Part shown: positions 7,399 through 16,070 of the stretch, one piece after another | Layout: each line of letters opens with the position of its first letter | Position numbering within the stretch: position 1 is the first letter of the stretch | Assembly (NCBI GenBank): GCA_963169055.1 | Contig: CAUJFU010000279.1 | Coordinates: 1 to 34,334, forward strand | DNA: 34,334 nucleotides | DNA from: Myxococcota bacterium | GTDB lineage: Bacteria > Myxococcota_C > UBA6777 | Reading direction: 5' to 3' | Position numbers and translations under genes: made by a program | The notes under the pieces: model-generated | The model's database searches: none | What the model was told of the DNA's origin: nothing | What the model saw: only the letters and a program-made list of their open reading frames with translations

Positions 7399-8640
7399 AT
7401 GCGGGTGATCATCACAACATGGGGAACATCGGGAGATGTAGATCCGATGGCGGCGATTGGGAGTGCGTTGCAGGCGCGTGGGGCGGAGGTGGTGGTCTAC
7501 ACCAATCCGTATTTTGTCGGGAGGGTGGAGCAGAAAGGTCTTGAAGCGCGGGGATTTGGTGCTTCGTGGTCTCCCGATGTGTTTGCGGAGGGAAATCATC
7601 TGTCGCATCCGCATCTTGGGCCGTTGCGGGTCTGGAATGAGCTTTATGCGCCGCGATTTTTGCCGCTGTATCGGGAGATTCAGGCCGAATTAAAAACAAA
7701 GCGTGCGGACTTGGTGTTGAACCATCTTTGGTGTTTTGGTGGTCATTTTGCGGGGCAAGCAGCGGGAGTGGCAACGGGCTTTGTTTCTTTGGCACCGATA
7801 AGTTGGTTTTCGTCGGAGAATCCGGGATATCTGGGACCGCAACGTGCGCCGTACTGGCTTCGTCGTTGGTCGCTCAAGGGGCCGATGCGTTGGGTGGGAC
7901 GGGCTTTTTTTGGGAGGTCGTTGCAATCGGCGTTTCGGGAAGTGGGGCTTTCTCTTTCGCGGGATGCGTTTTTTTCGTCGGTGGCATCGTGCGCGTGCAA
8001 CGTGGGGTTGTGGTCGCCTGCGTGGCGGGCGGATGCTTCGGATGATCCTCCGAACGCTTGGACTTATGGGTTTCCGCGAGGAAGTGGCTTGCTTGCGCCA
8101 CTTGCGCCTGAGATCGAGTCTTTCTTGGCACAAGGGGAAGCCCCTGTGGTGATGGGTCTAGGGTCGGCGTTGCCGGTGCTTGCGCCGGATCTGTACCGAG
8201 AGGTTTGGCAAGCGTGCAGTCGTCTCGGTCAGCGGGCGATCTTGGTGGGCGGTCCTGCGGATCTAGTTGGGGCGAAGAAACATGAATTGTTGGTGGTTCC
8301 GTATGCTTCCTATCGTTCGCTGTTTCCGCGTGCCAAGGTTTTGATTCATCATGGCGGAATCAACTCACTCGCGGAGTCGCTCGAAACGGGCCTGCCGTCC
8401 GTAATCATCCCTTTTGCAAATGATCAATTTGATAACGCCTACCGCACCGAAGACCTCGGTGCTGCGGTCGTGTTGCCTCGTCATAAAGCCAACGCCAAAC
8501 GCATCCACCAAGCGCTGTCACGCGCTCTCACAGATCGGGCCTTACAAGCCAAGGCTTATGCTTTGGGAGAGGCGATTCGAGCGCAACCTTGTGGTGTGGA
8601 GCGTGTCGCGGATGCGATCATGGCGAAAACATGGAAGTGA
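7399..8640 (+). CDS. GT1/GT28-type glycosyltransferase (UGT/MGT-like)
   Basis: The 413-residue protein has the two-domain GT-B layout. The N-terminal acceptor half starts MRVIITTWGTSGDVDPMAAIG, the glycine-rich opening typical of sterol- and macrolide-type glycosyltransferases. The C-terminal donor half has VVMGLGSALP and the nucleotide-sugar signature HHGGINSLAESLETGLPSV from about residue 317, followed by PFANDQFDNA. Such enzymes move a sugar from UDP or TDP to a lipid, sterol, carotenoid or polyketide; the acceptor cannot be read here. The ATG at 7399 follows AAGGAAG. No transmembrane segment is obvious. Synonymous codon use shifts near 8390 from G-ending to more C-ending codons. Confidence 0.92.
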   Translation: MRVIITTWGTSGDVDPMAAIGSALQARGAEVVVYTNPYFVGRVEQKGLEARGFGASWSPDVFAEGNHLSHPHLGPLRVWNELYAPRFLPLYREIQAELKTKRADLVLNHLWCFGGHFAGQAAGVATGFVSLAPISWFSSENPGYLGPQRAPYWLRRWSLKGPMRWVGRAFFGRSLQSAFREVGLSLSRDAFFSSVASCACNVGLWSPAWRADASDDPPNAWTYGFPRGSGLLAPLAPEIESFLAQGEAPVVMGLGSALPVLAPDLYREVWQACSRLGQRAILVGGPADLVGAKKHELLVVPYASYRSLFPRAKVLIHHGGINSLAESLETGLPSVIIPFANDQFDNAYRTEDLGAAVVLPRHKANAKRIHQALSRALTDRALQAKAYALGEAIRAQPCGVERVADAIMAKTWK

Positions 8641-8669
8641 CAGGGGCCATCGTAGAAGAAGAGTCGAGC

Positions 8670-9323
8670 CTATGCGAGAGCAAAGAAGCGCTGTGTTTCT
8701 TTCCAGATGAGGGGCATACTGGCGATCAGGCCGTGATCATCGTCGACTTCGATCAGTTGGACGTGGGGGTGTTGTGCTGCGTAGAGGCGTGAGGACTCGA
8801 TGGGGACGACCGTGTCGCGTGTTCCGTGGATGATCAGCGTGGGGCAAGGCACAACGGGGAAAGCTGGATAGCGTGAGCTATCTTCGATAAATCCCCAATG
8901 AACGGGGGTTTGGACGCCATCTGCGTCGGGAAGCATCAGATCTCCGTCGTGTTGCCAACGCGCCATCTTGTCGGCTCCGTACATCTTAGGCCAACGCGAG
9001 ACCAGATCAAAGCCGGGGCAAAGTAAGACCAAACGAGCGACTCGTTCGGGAAAACAACTGGACCAGTAAGCGGAGAGATAACCCCCCATGCTTGAGCCGA
9101 TCAAGCACCAACGTTGGGCGTCTGTCCGAGATTCCACATCCATCTGATCAAGGCGCGCAAGCGCCCCTGTATAGGTGAGTTTGGCAAACGAAGGGTTGTT
9201 GATATCGGGGCGCAATAGCGTATGCCCCAAGGCTGCGAAAGATCCGCCGAGCATCTCACCTTTTCGAGCTTTCGGACCCGAGGCGAAGCCGTGGATGTAG
9301 GCGTAGACAAAGTCGTGGTTCAT
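8670..9323 (-). CDS. Alpha/beta-hydrolase, YqiA-like esterase
   Basis: This 217-residue hydrolase has a full catalytic set: Ser78 in GSSMGG (GxSxG nucleophile elbow), Asp170 in HGTRDTVVP and His197 in DDDHGL. The N-terminal YIHGFASGPKARKG is the oxyanion-hole region typical of the UPF0227/YqiA esterase group. The probable role is hydrolysis of small acyl esters in the cytoplasm; the substrate is unknown. The start at 9323 (MNHDFVYAYIHGF) is preferred over an in-frame ATG at 9371, because it gives the family N-terminus. The gene is convergent with the glycosyltransferase gene (29-bp gap) and divergent from the GTPase gene. Confidence 0.9.
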   Translation of the reverse strand: MNHDFVYAYIHGFASGPKARKGEMLGGSFAALGHTLLRPDINNPSFAKLTYTGALARLDQMDVESRTDAQRWCLIGSSMGGYLSAYWSSCFPERVARLVLLCPGFDLVSRWPKMYGADKMARWQHDGDLMLPDADGVQTPVHWGFIEDSSRYPAFPVVPCPTLIIHGTRDTVVPIESSRLYAAQHPHVQLIEVDDDHGLIASMPLIWKETQRFFALA

Positions 9324-9421
9324 TGGAAGCAAAGTCCTTTCGTTTCTGGGATTGCCTTTTGTCTCTTGCACAGGCTATCCTTGGAGGCGCGTAGGCGCAA
9401 GACAAAACAGAAGGAGGCGCG

Positions 9422-10750
9422 ATGACGAAGCGAAAGCGAGTGTTGATCTTGGGGGCGGCAGGACGGGACTTTCACAACTTTCATATGATGTATCGAGAAG
9501 AGGCTGCGGTCGAGGTGGTGGGTTTTACGGCGACACAGATCCCGAAGATCGCGGGGCGTCGTTATCCGACGGAGCTTGCGGGGCCGCTATATCCCGAAGG
9601 GATCGCGATCTACGAAGAGCGGGAGTTGGAGCGTTTGGTGCGGGAGCATGGTGTGGATGAAGTGGTGCTTTCGTACTCGGATCTTTCGCATGAAGCGGTG
9701 ATGCACCTTGCGAGTCGGTCGATTGCAGCGGGTGCATCGTTCTTTTTGCCGGGCGCGGAACAAACGATGTTGCGCTCAAGCAAGCCTGTGATCGGGGTTT
9801 TGGCGACGCGAACAGGGTGCGGAAAAAGCCAAGTGTCGCGTTATCTTGGGCGGGCGCTCAAAGCTGCGGGGAAAACGCCTGTGGTGGTGCGCCATCCGAT
9901 GCCGTATGGCGACGATTTGCGCAAGCAGCGTTTGGAGCGATTTGCGACGTACGAGGACTTTGCGCGCTACGAATGCACCATCGAAGAACGCGAAGAATAC
10001 GAAGCGCACGTTCAAGCAGGGATCGTTGTGTATGCGGGTGTGGATTACGAGGCGATCTTGCGCGAGGCCGAACAAGAGGCCGATGTCGTCTTGTGGGATG
10101 GTGGGAACAATGATCTGCCGTTCTTTCGGCCCGATTTGTGGATTACGGTGACGGATCCGCTGCGTGCAGGTCACGAACTGCGCTACCATCCCGGGGAAGC
10201 CAACCTGAGGCGAGCGGATATCGTGTTGGTCAACAAAGCGAATGCCGCCGATCCTTCGGCGTTGAAGACGCTTTTGCAAAATATCCATGCGGCGAATCCA
10301 ACGGCGCGCTGTGTGGTGGCCGACAGCGTGTTGCGTGTGGAAGATCCGTCTCTTGTGGCGGGCAAGCGGGTTCTTTGCATTGATGATGGCCCGACGCTGA
10401 CGCATGGTGAGATGGCGTTTGGAGCGGGACAGCGGGCGGCGGAGCAGTTTGGTGCGCGTGAAGTGATCGATCCACGGCCTTTTGCGGTGGGAAGTTTGCG
10501 CGATACATTGCAGAAATACCCGCATATCGGGCGGCTGTTGCCTGCGATGGGCTATTTTGCGGAACAGATCGCGGATCTCGAAGCCTCGATTCGAGCGGTG
10601 GATTGTGATGCGGTGCTGATCGCAACCCCCGTCGATCTGGGGCGATTGGTGCAGATCGAACAACCGCATACGCGGGTACATTACACCTTGGAAGATCGGG
10701 AGGGAGAGCGCTCGTTGTGGGAAGAGGTGCGCGAAGCCTTGGGACTTTGA
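9422..10750 (+). CDS. Cyclic 2,3-diphosphoglycerate synthetase-like GTPase
   Basis: The 442-residue protein has an N-terminal Rossmann-like part (RVLILGAAGRDFHNFH) and then a P-loop domain with ATRTGCGKSQVSR (Lys135). Later motifs DVVLWDGGNNDLPFF, DPLRAGHELRYHPGE and VLVNKANAADP are those of the cDPGS family. In methanogens this enzyme makes cyclic 2,3-diphosphoglycerate from 2,3-bisphosphoglycerate and ATP. Bacterial homologues keep the P-loop and VNK motif, but to my knowledge have no proven product, so the function is open. AAGGAGG 7 nt before the ATG fixes the start. A hairpin follows 14 bp after the stop. Confidence 0.88.
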   Translation: MTKRKRVLILGAAGRDFHNFHMMYREEAAVEVVGFTATQIPKIAGRRYPTELAGPLYPEGIAIYEERELERLVREHGVDEVVLSYSDLSHEAVMHLASRSIAAGASFFLPGAEQTMLRSSKPVIGVLATRTGCGKSQVSRYLGRALKAAGKTPVVVRHPMPYGDDLRKQRLERFATYEDFARYECTIEEREEYEAHVQAGIVVYAGVDYEAILREAEQEADVVLWDGGNNDLPFFRPDLWITVTDPLRAGHELRYHPGEANLRRADIVLVNKANAADPSALKTLLQNIHAANPTARCVVADSVLRVEDPSLVAGKRVLCIDDGPTLTHGEMAFGAGQRAAEQFGAREVIDPRPFAVGSLRDTLQKYPHIGRLLPAMGYFAEQIADLEASIRAVDCDAVLIATPVDLGRLVQIEQPHTRVHYTLEDREGERSLWEEVREALGL

Positions 10751-10764
10751 CGTCTATGCTCCAT

Positions 10765-10790
10765 CCCTCGAAATAGAGGGGCTTTTGTGT
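10765..10790 (+). terminator. Small terminator-like hairpin
   Basis: CCCTC (10765-10769) and GAGGG (10776-10780) pair around GAAATA, followed by GCTTTTGTGT. The stem is short; the position right after the GTPase stop supports the call. Confidence 0.45.
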
Positions 10791-10837
10791 TAAATCTTCG
10801 GTGGTGCCGCGCTGATGCGAGAAGGGAAAATGTTGCG

Positions 10838-13432
10838 ATGAATACAGGGTGTCCAGATGCGTTGTGGGTACGTGTGCATGCGGGGAAGCCGGTCTTTTGG
10901 ATGGGGGCAGGTGTGGTGCGTTGTATGCCTCCTGAGTGGAAAGTGTTGCGTTTGAACTGCGGTGTTGCGTGGTCGATGGGAGGCCCGCTGCATCGGGCAT
11001 ATCAGCAGATGCGCGCTTGGCTTGGCGAGCAAGTGGCCTTGTATCCGACAGAAGAAGAATCTGTGCGAGTTTCTCTGTTGGAGGAGATGCCTTTGCAGAT
11101 GTTGGAGCCGTTGTTGATCAAGTCGAGCCAGCAGCTTGCAGAGCGTTTTGCGGGGCGGATGTTGATCTGGTTTGATGCGGTCGAGCGGGCCGATCAAGGG
11201 GTGTTGTCGGCCTTGCGTCGGATGTTGTTGGCGAAAGATCCGTTGGCCTTGCCGTGGGTGTTAAGCTTTCACGAAGAACCGCAAGGAGAAGTGGCGGGGC
11301 TGTTGGCGCAATTGAGCGAGCGTTGGGGCGAAGAAGCGCGCATCGAAGGACAGGGCGAAGGGTATGTCGCTCCCGAGCGCTTTGGGTGGGAGCAGCTATC
11401 CGCGCCGATATTGCGGGTGCTTCGTGCGGGCGCTTTGGTGGGCAGCAGTTTTGAGGTCGATGCTGCGGGTTATTTGATCGGAAAAAGCAACGAAGAGGTG
11501 TTGATGTCGTTTCAGGAGGCCGTCGATCTAGGCGTGCCGTTGGTCGATTATGGCGGTGGGCATTTCTTTTTGCCGCCCAAAGCCGTCGAGCGTTTGCTTG
11601 GATCGATGTTGCCCTCGCTACGGGCGCTTTGGCATGAAAAGCTGGCGGTCTGGTTGGCGGGGGACCTCGTTCAAACGACAAAGACCCCTCAGCAGACGAA
11701 TTCCTCTCCCGTCGCTTCCGCATCGTTTGAACCTCCTGCGTCTCATGCTACGCACGAAGGCACGTTGCCCGAGACCACCGAAACCAATCTGGTTCCTTTT
11801 TCTTTGGAACGCCAACACACCAACGATTCTCAAAGAGAAGGCGCACGTGTTGTTGTGAAACGCGCCGAAGAAGCGCCGTTTTCGTCATCTCAAGACGAAA
11901 GATACAAGCGCCACGACCCACAAGAAAGAGCGGTTTCTTCTCCATCAAACGGCTCTCAAGACGCATTCGATCCATCGCTGAGCGACGAAGAACGTGCGGG
12001 GCTGTTTGCTTCGTTGTTTGATTCGGTGGAGACGGATGAGATCAAAGACGCCGCCAGAGCAGCAACAAAAACACCGCTGCCCTCACACGAAAAACAAAGC
12101 GAGAAACAGATCGAACCACAGCGTCGGCGATACGCACATCAGCCCGTTCGTTCGGCACATTCGACGCCTGCGGCATGGTCTCCAGCACACCCAAAGAATG
12201 CGCTCGGTGGTAGCGGTCTTGAAACGCGAAAGTTCCCGCACCTTCGGCCTGTGGATGTACCCAAATTAAAGCCATCGATGCCGAAAGATCGAGTGCGGAT
12301 GGCCGAGCATCTACGCGAAGCAGGCCATTTGACCGAAGCTGCCGAACAATACGTCGATGCTTCGCGAGAGGCGATGAAGGCGGGAGAGAGCCAACGTGCG
12401 TTGATGCTGATCCAGCAAGCGATCACGTTGTTGGAGGAGATGCCCGAATCACCGAACCGATCGCTGTTAGAAGCCCGAGCTTTGTTGGAATTGGGCCGCT
12501 TGCAATGGCTGGGGACCTTTCCTGATGCGACTTTTTCGCTGCAAGAAGCGTTAGCCTCGATGGATGCGGCAGAAGCAGCGCTACCTTTTGACGCGCCTCC
12601 CGAAATGGTCGGAGAGATCGCTTCATTGAAAGCGGGCGTGAGTTGTGATCTCGGAGAAGCCAAGGTGTTGGAGCGTTCATTGCGTGAGCTGACGCAGATC
12701 AGCCGTCAATTGCTTGCGGAGGGGCAACCGCTTCAAGCGGCGCGCCTGCTTAACGAGCAAGCCGCTGTGTACATCCGTTTGGGCGATCCTGTGCAAGCAA
12801 CACATCTGTTGTACCGTTCACGCGGTCTGTTTGATGATATCCTTGTCAAAGAGCCGAACCATTCGACGGCACAAGAAGAAAGCGCCGATACAGAACATCT
12901 TTTGGCACGGCTCGCGCTGCATGTCCCTTTACGGCCCGGTCGCGAAGAAGAAGCGATCGCGATGAGCCTCCAACATGCCCGAAACGCCGAGCGTTGGTAT
13001 GCCGCACAACGTCGTTTTCATGCGCTAGGCCGGGTTTGGGGGACGATGGGGCGGCTCGAACTCAAGCGCGGTCGCCTCGAAGCCGCACAACAGCGATTGA
13101 TCCAATCGCTTGAATTACAGCAACAAAGCGGCGATCTGACGGGCATGGCGCGCACACATGACGCTTTGGCGCAACTCTTTCTGCTGCAAGGCAACGAGAT
13201 CGAAGCTGTGCGCGTGTTGGGCGCCTCCATCGCGCTCAACTTTGAGAAAGGTGCGCCGCTTGGTGTGGCCTTTAATCGACGGGCTTTTGATCAGCTTTTG
13301 CAGCACCTTCAAACGCAGCGCACCACGCTCACCACCGCGCTTCAACAACAGATCCAACAAACCGAAGCTTTGTTGCTTGAGGCGGAACGAATGCTTGGGC
13401 GTGTTGCCCTGCCTCGGACCATCGGTGTCTAA
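10838..13432 (+). CDS. TPR protein with a degenerate STAND-type ATPase domain
   Basis: Residues 1-290 of this 864-residue protein resemble the ATPase and winged-helix part of STAND regulators. MLIWFDAVERADQGVLSALRR (from residue 108) matches a Walker B segment, and ILRVLRAGALVGSSFEVDAAGYL resembles the helical region after it. The P-loop is missing: the place where it is expected reads GKPVFWMGAGVVRC, with no GK(S/T). Residues ~290-480 are a charged, low-complexity linker. From ~480 to the end are helical TPR-like repeats (for example HLTEAAEQYVDASREAMKAGE, ARTHDALAQLFLLQGNEIEA). It is probably a scaffold or regulator and a distant relative of the giant gene at the right end. The ATG at 10838 has GAAGGGA upstream; a GTG at 10787 is the alternative. 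Confidence 0.8.
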   Translation: MNTGCPDALWVRVHAGKPVFWMGAGVVRCMPPEWKVLRLNCGVAWSMGGPLHRAYQQMRAWLGEQVALYPTEEESVRVSLLEEMPLQMLEPLLIKSSQQLAERFAGRMLIWFDAVERADQGVLSALRRMLLAKDPLALPWVLSFHEEPQGEVAGLLAQLSERWGEEARIEGQGEGYVAPERFGWEQLSAPILRVLRAGALVGSSFEVDAAGYLIGKSNEEVLMSFQEAVDLGVPLVDYGGGHFFLPPKAVERLLGSMLPSLRALWHEKLAVWLAGDLVQTTKTPQQTNSSPVASASFEPPASHATHEGTLPETTETNLVPFSLERQHTNDSQREGARVVVKRAEEAPFSSSQDERYKRHDPQERAVSSPSNGSQDAFDPSLSDEERAGLFASLFDSVETDEIKDAARAATKTPLPSHEKQSEKQIEPQRRRYAHQPVRSAHSTPAAWSPAHPKNALGGSGLETRKFPHLRPVDVPKLKPSMPKDRVRMAEHLREAGHLTEAAEQYVDASREAMKAGESQRALMLIQQAITLLEEMPESPNRSLLEARALLELGRLQWLGTFPDATFSLQEALASMDAAEAALPFDAPPEMVGEIASLKAGVSCDLGEAKVLERSLRELTQISRQLLAEGQPLQAARLLNEQAAVYIRLGDPVQATHLLYRSRGLFDDILVKEPNHSTAQEESADTEHLLARLALHVPLRPGREEEAIAMSLQHARNAERWYAAQRRFHALGRVWGTMGRLELKRGRLEAAQQRLIQSLELQQQSGDLTGMARTHDALAQLFLLQGNEIEAVRVLGASIALNFEKGAPLGVAFNRRAFDQLLQHLQTQRTTLTTALQQQIQQTEALLLEAERMLGRVALPRTIGV

Positions 13433-13437
13433 CGCGG

Positions 13438-13543
13438 TATCCGCAAGGTGTGTGATCGAAAGATAGTGCGTAGATGCCCTACGGTTGGGCAGCCACACCT
13501 TGCTGCCCCTACGTTTTGCGATCACACGGTGGGCGGATTTCGT
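13438..13543 (+). repeat. 106-bp fold-back (MITE-like) repeat, copy 1
   Basis: The element is imperfectly palindromic. Its ends ATCCGC...GTGTGATCG and CGATCACAC...GCGGAT are inverted repeats, and the centre has GGGCAGCC/GGCTGCCC-like arms between GGTT and CCTACG. A second copy lies inverted at 18152-18257 with about 12 mismatches in 106 aligned bases. No gene is inside it, so it needs help from elsewhere if it is mobile. It fills most of the leader of the collagen-like lipoprotein gene. Confidence 0.85.
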
Positions 13544-13585
13544 ATAACGTGCAACGTGTTGGATAACACAAGGAGGATCGTAACT

Positions 13586-15685
13586 ATGCCAGAATGGAGA
13601 AAGAAATTCTGGCTCCTGAGTGTGTTCTTGTTGCTGATCGTTGGGCATTGGGGATGCGGAGATCCGTGTGCAGGGCCTTTTCCTGCCGGCCAAGTCCCCG
13701 CGCAGTGCCGAGCTGAATCACAACAAGAGTCCACAACACAAGAGCCCACAACACAAGAACCTACAGCACAAGAAGAAGTTGCGGCAGAGTCCGTCGTTCC
13801 TGAGGCCCAAGAAAATCCGCTCGAAACACCAACCGAAATCCCCTCCGAAAGCAGCGTCGAGACCCCACCAAGCGAAAACGGTGAACCCGACGAACCCAAC
13901 GATGGTGCAGGAGAAGCTCTCCCTGAAACTGCGAACGAGTCGAACCGAACGGTACGACTGACGGGCATCGAGGGAGATGGCACACAGGCCGCCATCACAT
14001 ACCCACAAGGAGAGACGGCCCCCACGCAAGCCCAAGAAGCCACACGCCGATTCCAGACTTCTTGGAAGATCTTGGGTGAACATCTCGATCAATTAACGGG
14101 TTTAAAACTGGTTTCGCAAAAAGATGCTTCGATTGTTTTTACAGAAAAAGACGGTCTTCGTTTTGAAGTTGGAGGTGATGCCATGCAACGCACTGTATTG
14201 CTGCCGAAATCTTTGGTGGCGGGTTTGTTTTTTCTTTACGGTTTGATCGGACAACAAGAGATCTCTCTCGCACAGGTTTATGTTTTACAAGGAGAAAAGG
14301 GCGACAAAGGCGACGCAGGAACAAACGGCGATGGTTGTCGTATCGCCTCGACCAACAAAAATGCCCAAGGAGACACAGAGATCGTTTTTTCTTGCGCAGG
14401 CACCGCAAGCACTGTGACCGTGAGCAAAGGCGACAAGGGCAACCGTGGAGAAAAGGGTGAAACAGGCCCCGCAGGATCGGCAGGTTCGGTAGGTCCGCAA
14501 GGTTCGGCAGGTCCGCAAGGTTCGGTAGGCCCAGCAGGCCCAGCAGGCTCCATCGGTCCGCAAGGCCCGAAAGGAGATGGGTTCGACGCAACAACGGTTG
14601 CGTATGTGACGCAACTGCAAACCTCCCTCAAGATTGATGGTAGCAAAAATGCGATGATCTTCACGGGCGTGAATATCTTTGTGCAAAACGGTGCGGGAAC
14701 AACGGCAACGACGAACGGGCTTGGGAATTTGATCGTGGGCTATAACGAAGCCACGATCGCCACTCGTACGGGTTCGCACAACGTGATCGTCGGGAGTGGG
14801 CACTCCTACAGCTCGTATTCTGGGATCGCGTCGGGCGAAGGGAACACGTTGAGTGGCAGATATTCAGCCGCGATCGGCGGCCAAAGAAACACCGCCAGCG
14901 GAGAGCGTTCGGTGGTTGTGGGCGGAGAGCAGAATCAAGCGACGGCGAATAAGGCGAGTGTTTTTGGCGGAGAACAGAACCAAGCGACGGCGAGTGGGGC
15001 AGGTGTTTTTGGAGGGATGGGCAGTATCTCTTCGGGGGTTCAATCTGCGGTGCTTGGAGGAAAAACAAACACCGCGTTGGGCACCCAATCGGTGGTTGTA
15101 GGCGGATCGAACAATCGCAGCGAAGGTACACTTGTGTTGAGCGGAGGGGGAGACAGCAACATCGCTGCACAATCTCAAAGCGCCGTGATCGGCGGCCAAT
15201 CAAACAAGGCCGACGCGAATTATTCTTCGGTGTTTGGAGGGCAAAGCAACAAAACCTACGGGGCTTATAGCAGCATCGTGGGAGGGCAAAACAACTCGAC
15301 GGGTTTGTTTCTTTCGTCGGACGGACAATACGCAACCGTCGCAGGAGGCTATAGCAACGGCGGAAGAGGGAGCCACTCGTTCGCTTCTGGCGGGGCACAA
15401 AATTATGCTTACGGCCCATACAGTAGCGTGACAGGAGGGTATAAAAACTCGGCTGGTTCGACGACTGTTGCAACAGATGGCCAATACGCCACGACATCAG
15501 GCGGCCAGAACAACGTCGCAACGGGCCTATACAGCCACGTTTCAGGCGGTGCGAACAATCGGGCAGAGGCCGAGAATTCCAGCGTGAGCGGTGGTGCAAA
15601 TAACCGAACGACGGGGCTTTCAGCGAGCGTTCCGGGAGGCGTCAATCGCGTTGAAAGTGCCACTAACGGATGTTCGGGATGTTGA
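13586..15685 (+). CDS. Exported collagen-like protein with YadA-like head repeats
   Basis: The 699-residue protein begins with an export signal (MPEWRKKFWLLSVFLLLIVG), followed by Cys24, a possible but weak lipobox (HWGC). Next is an acidic Gln/Glu/Pro/Thr linker with about four 5-residue repeats, then ~150 residues unlike anything I know. Gly-X-Y triplets follow (GEKGDKGDAG near residue 236 and a longer run at ~281-332), predicting a short collagen-like triple helix. Residues ~370-690 are many repeats of the SxVxGGxxNxAxGxxS type, the left-handed beta-roll pattern of YadA/Hep_Hag trimeric adhesin heads. No YadA membrane anchor follows; the protein ends in NGCSGC. A trimeric surface stalk-and-head adhesin is inferred. 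AGGAGG 9 nt before the ATG at 13586 decides the start. Confidence 0.85.
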   Translation: MPEWRKKFWLLSVFLLLIVGHWGCGDPCAGPFPAGQVPAQCRAESQQESTTQEPTTQEPTAQEEVAAESVVPEAQENPLETPTEIPSESSVETPPSENGEPDEPNDGAGEALPETANESNRTVRLTGIEGDGTQAAITYPQGETAPTQAQEATRRFQTSWKILGEHLDQLTGLKLVSQKDASIVFTEKDGLRFEVGGDAMQRTVLLPKSLVAGLFFLYGLIGQQEISLAQVYVLQGEKGDKGDAGTNGDGCRIASTNKNAQGDTEIVFSCAGTASTVTVSKGDKGNRGEKGETGPAGSAGSVGPQGSAGPQGSVGPAGPAGSIGPQGPKGDGFDATTVAYVTQLQTSLKIDGSKNAMIFTGVNIFVQNGAGTTATTNGLGNLIVGYNEATIATRTGSHNVIVGSGHSYSSYSGIASGEGNTLSGRYSAAIGGQRNTASGERSVVVGGEQNQATANKASVFGGEQNQATASGAGVFGGMGSISSGVQSAVLGGKTNTALGTQSVVVGGSNNRSEGTLVLSGGGDSNIAAQSQSAVIGGQSNKADANYSSVFGGQSNKTYGAYSSIVGGQNNSTGLFLSSDGQYATVAGGYSNGGRGSHSFASGGAQNYAYGPYSSVTGGYKNSAGSTTVATDGQYATTSGGQNNVATGLYSHVSGGANNRAEAENSSVSGGANNRTTGLSASVPGGVNRVESATNGCSGC

Positions 15686-15793
15686 TGTGGTCTTGGTTTG
15701 GGATGTTGATGTGGTCTTGAAGGGCCACGTGGACACAAATCAGCACGAAGCATACTCAGGAGCCGAGTGGTTTGGGATGTTGATGTGATCTTG
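15676..15793 (+). repeat. Triplicated 20-bp repeat at the lipoprotein 3' end
   Basis: GGGATGTTGATGTGGTCTTG occurs at 15676-15695 and 15700-15719, and with one change at 15774-15793. Copies 2 and 3 extend further with AAGGG and a similar tail. The stop codon of the collagen-like gene (15683-15685) lies inside copy 1. Confidence 0.8.
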
Positions 15794-16070
15794 AAGGGTC
15801 GTGTGGAAGGGGGGTTTGGAGGGGAGTGGGAGGCTTGTGTGGGGAGGGTGGATTGTGTAGAACAGAAGTCACCATCTTTTTTTAAGGATAGGAGTGACGC
15901 AGTTGCCAAAAAAAGCCGTGTTCGTGACACTTCAAGCGAGAGAGTCGCTGATTTGAAAGACAGCGATCGTATCGCCCCTTTCGGGGTCAAGGGGCGATAG
16001 TCTATGGCGGGGTGTGGGGTGAAACCCCACGAAGACGAACCAACTGCGTAAGTCCTATAAGGAGTGTGGA
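15686..16070. other. 385-bp intergenic region
   Basis: No convincing gene. It holds copies 2 and 3 of the 20-bp repeat, a G-rich purine stretch (about 15795-15860), a T8 run at 15881-15888 that could end the lipoprotein transcript (no good hairpin before it), and structured element B. AAGGAG about 9 nt before 16071 serves the next gene. Confidence 0.6.
15905..16031 (+). repeat. Structured intergenic element, copy B
   Basis: Same block order as 5725-5851. The stem GTCGCTG (15944-15950) with CAGCGAT (15961-15967) replaces GTCGTTT/AAACGAT of copy A, with two compensated pairs. The middle forms ATCGCCCC/GGGGCGAT (15971-15978/15991-15998), and the 3' hairpin GTGGGGT-GAA-ACCCCAC (16014-16030) is identical. 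It ends 40 bp before the lysoplasmalogenase ATG, matching the spacing of copy A to its gene. Confidence 0.7.

Noticed and set aside
13731..13775. Short direct repeats, possible CRISPR
   Set aside because: Units of about 15 bp follow each other without spacers and encode a Gln/Glu/Pro/Thr linker; no cas genes are present.
15591..15788. Small plus-strand frame with repeated DVDVVL as a separate gene or frameshifted tail of the lipoprotein
   Set aside because: It arises from the 20-bp repeat read in another frame, with no ribosome site and no resemblance to the head repeats.
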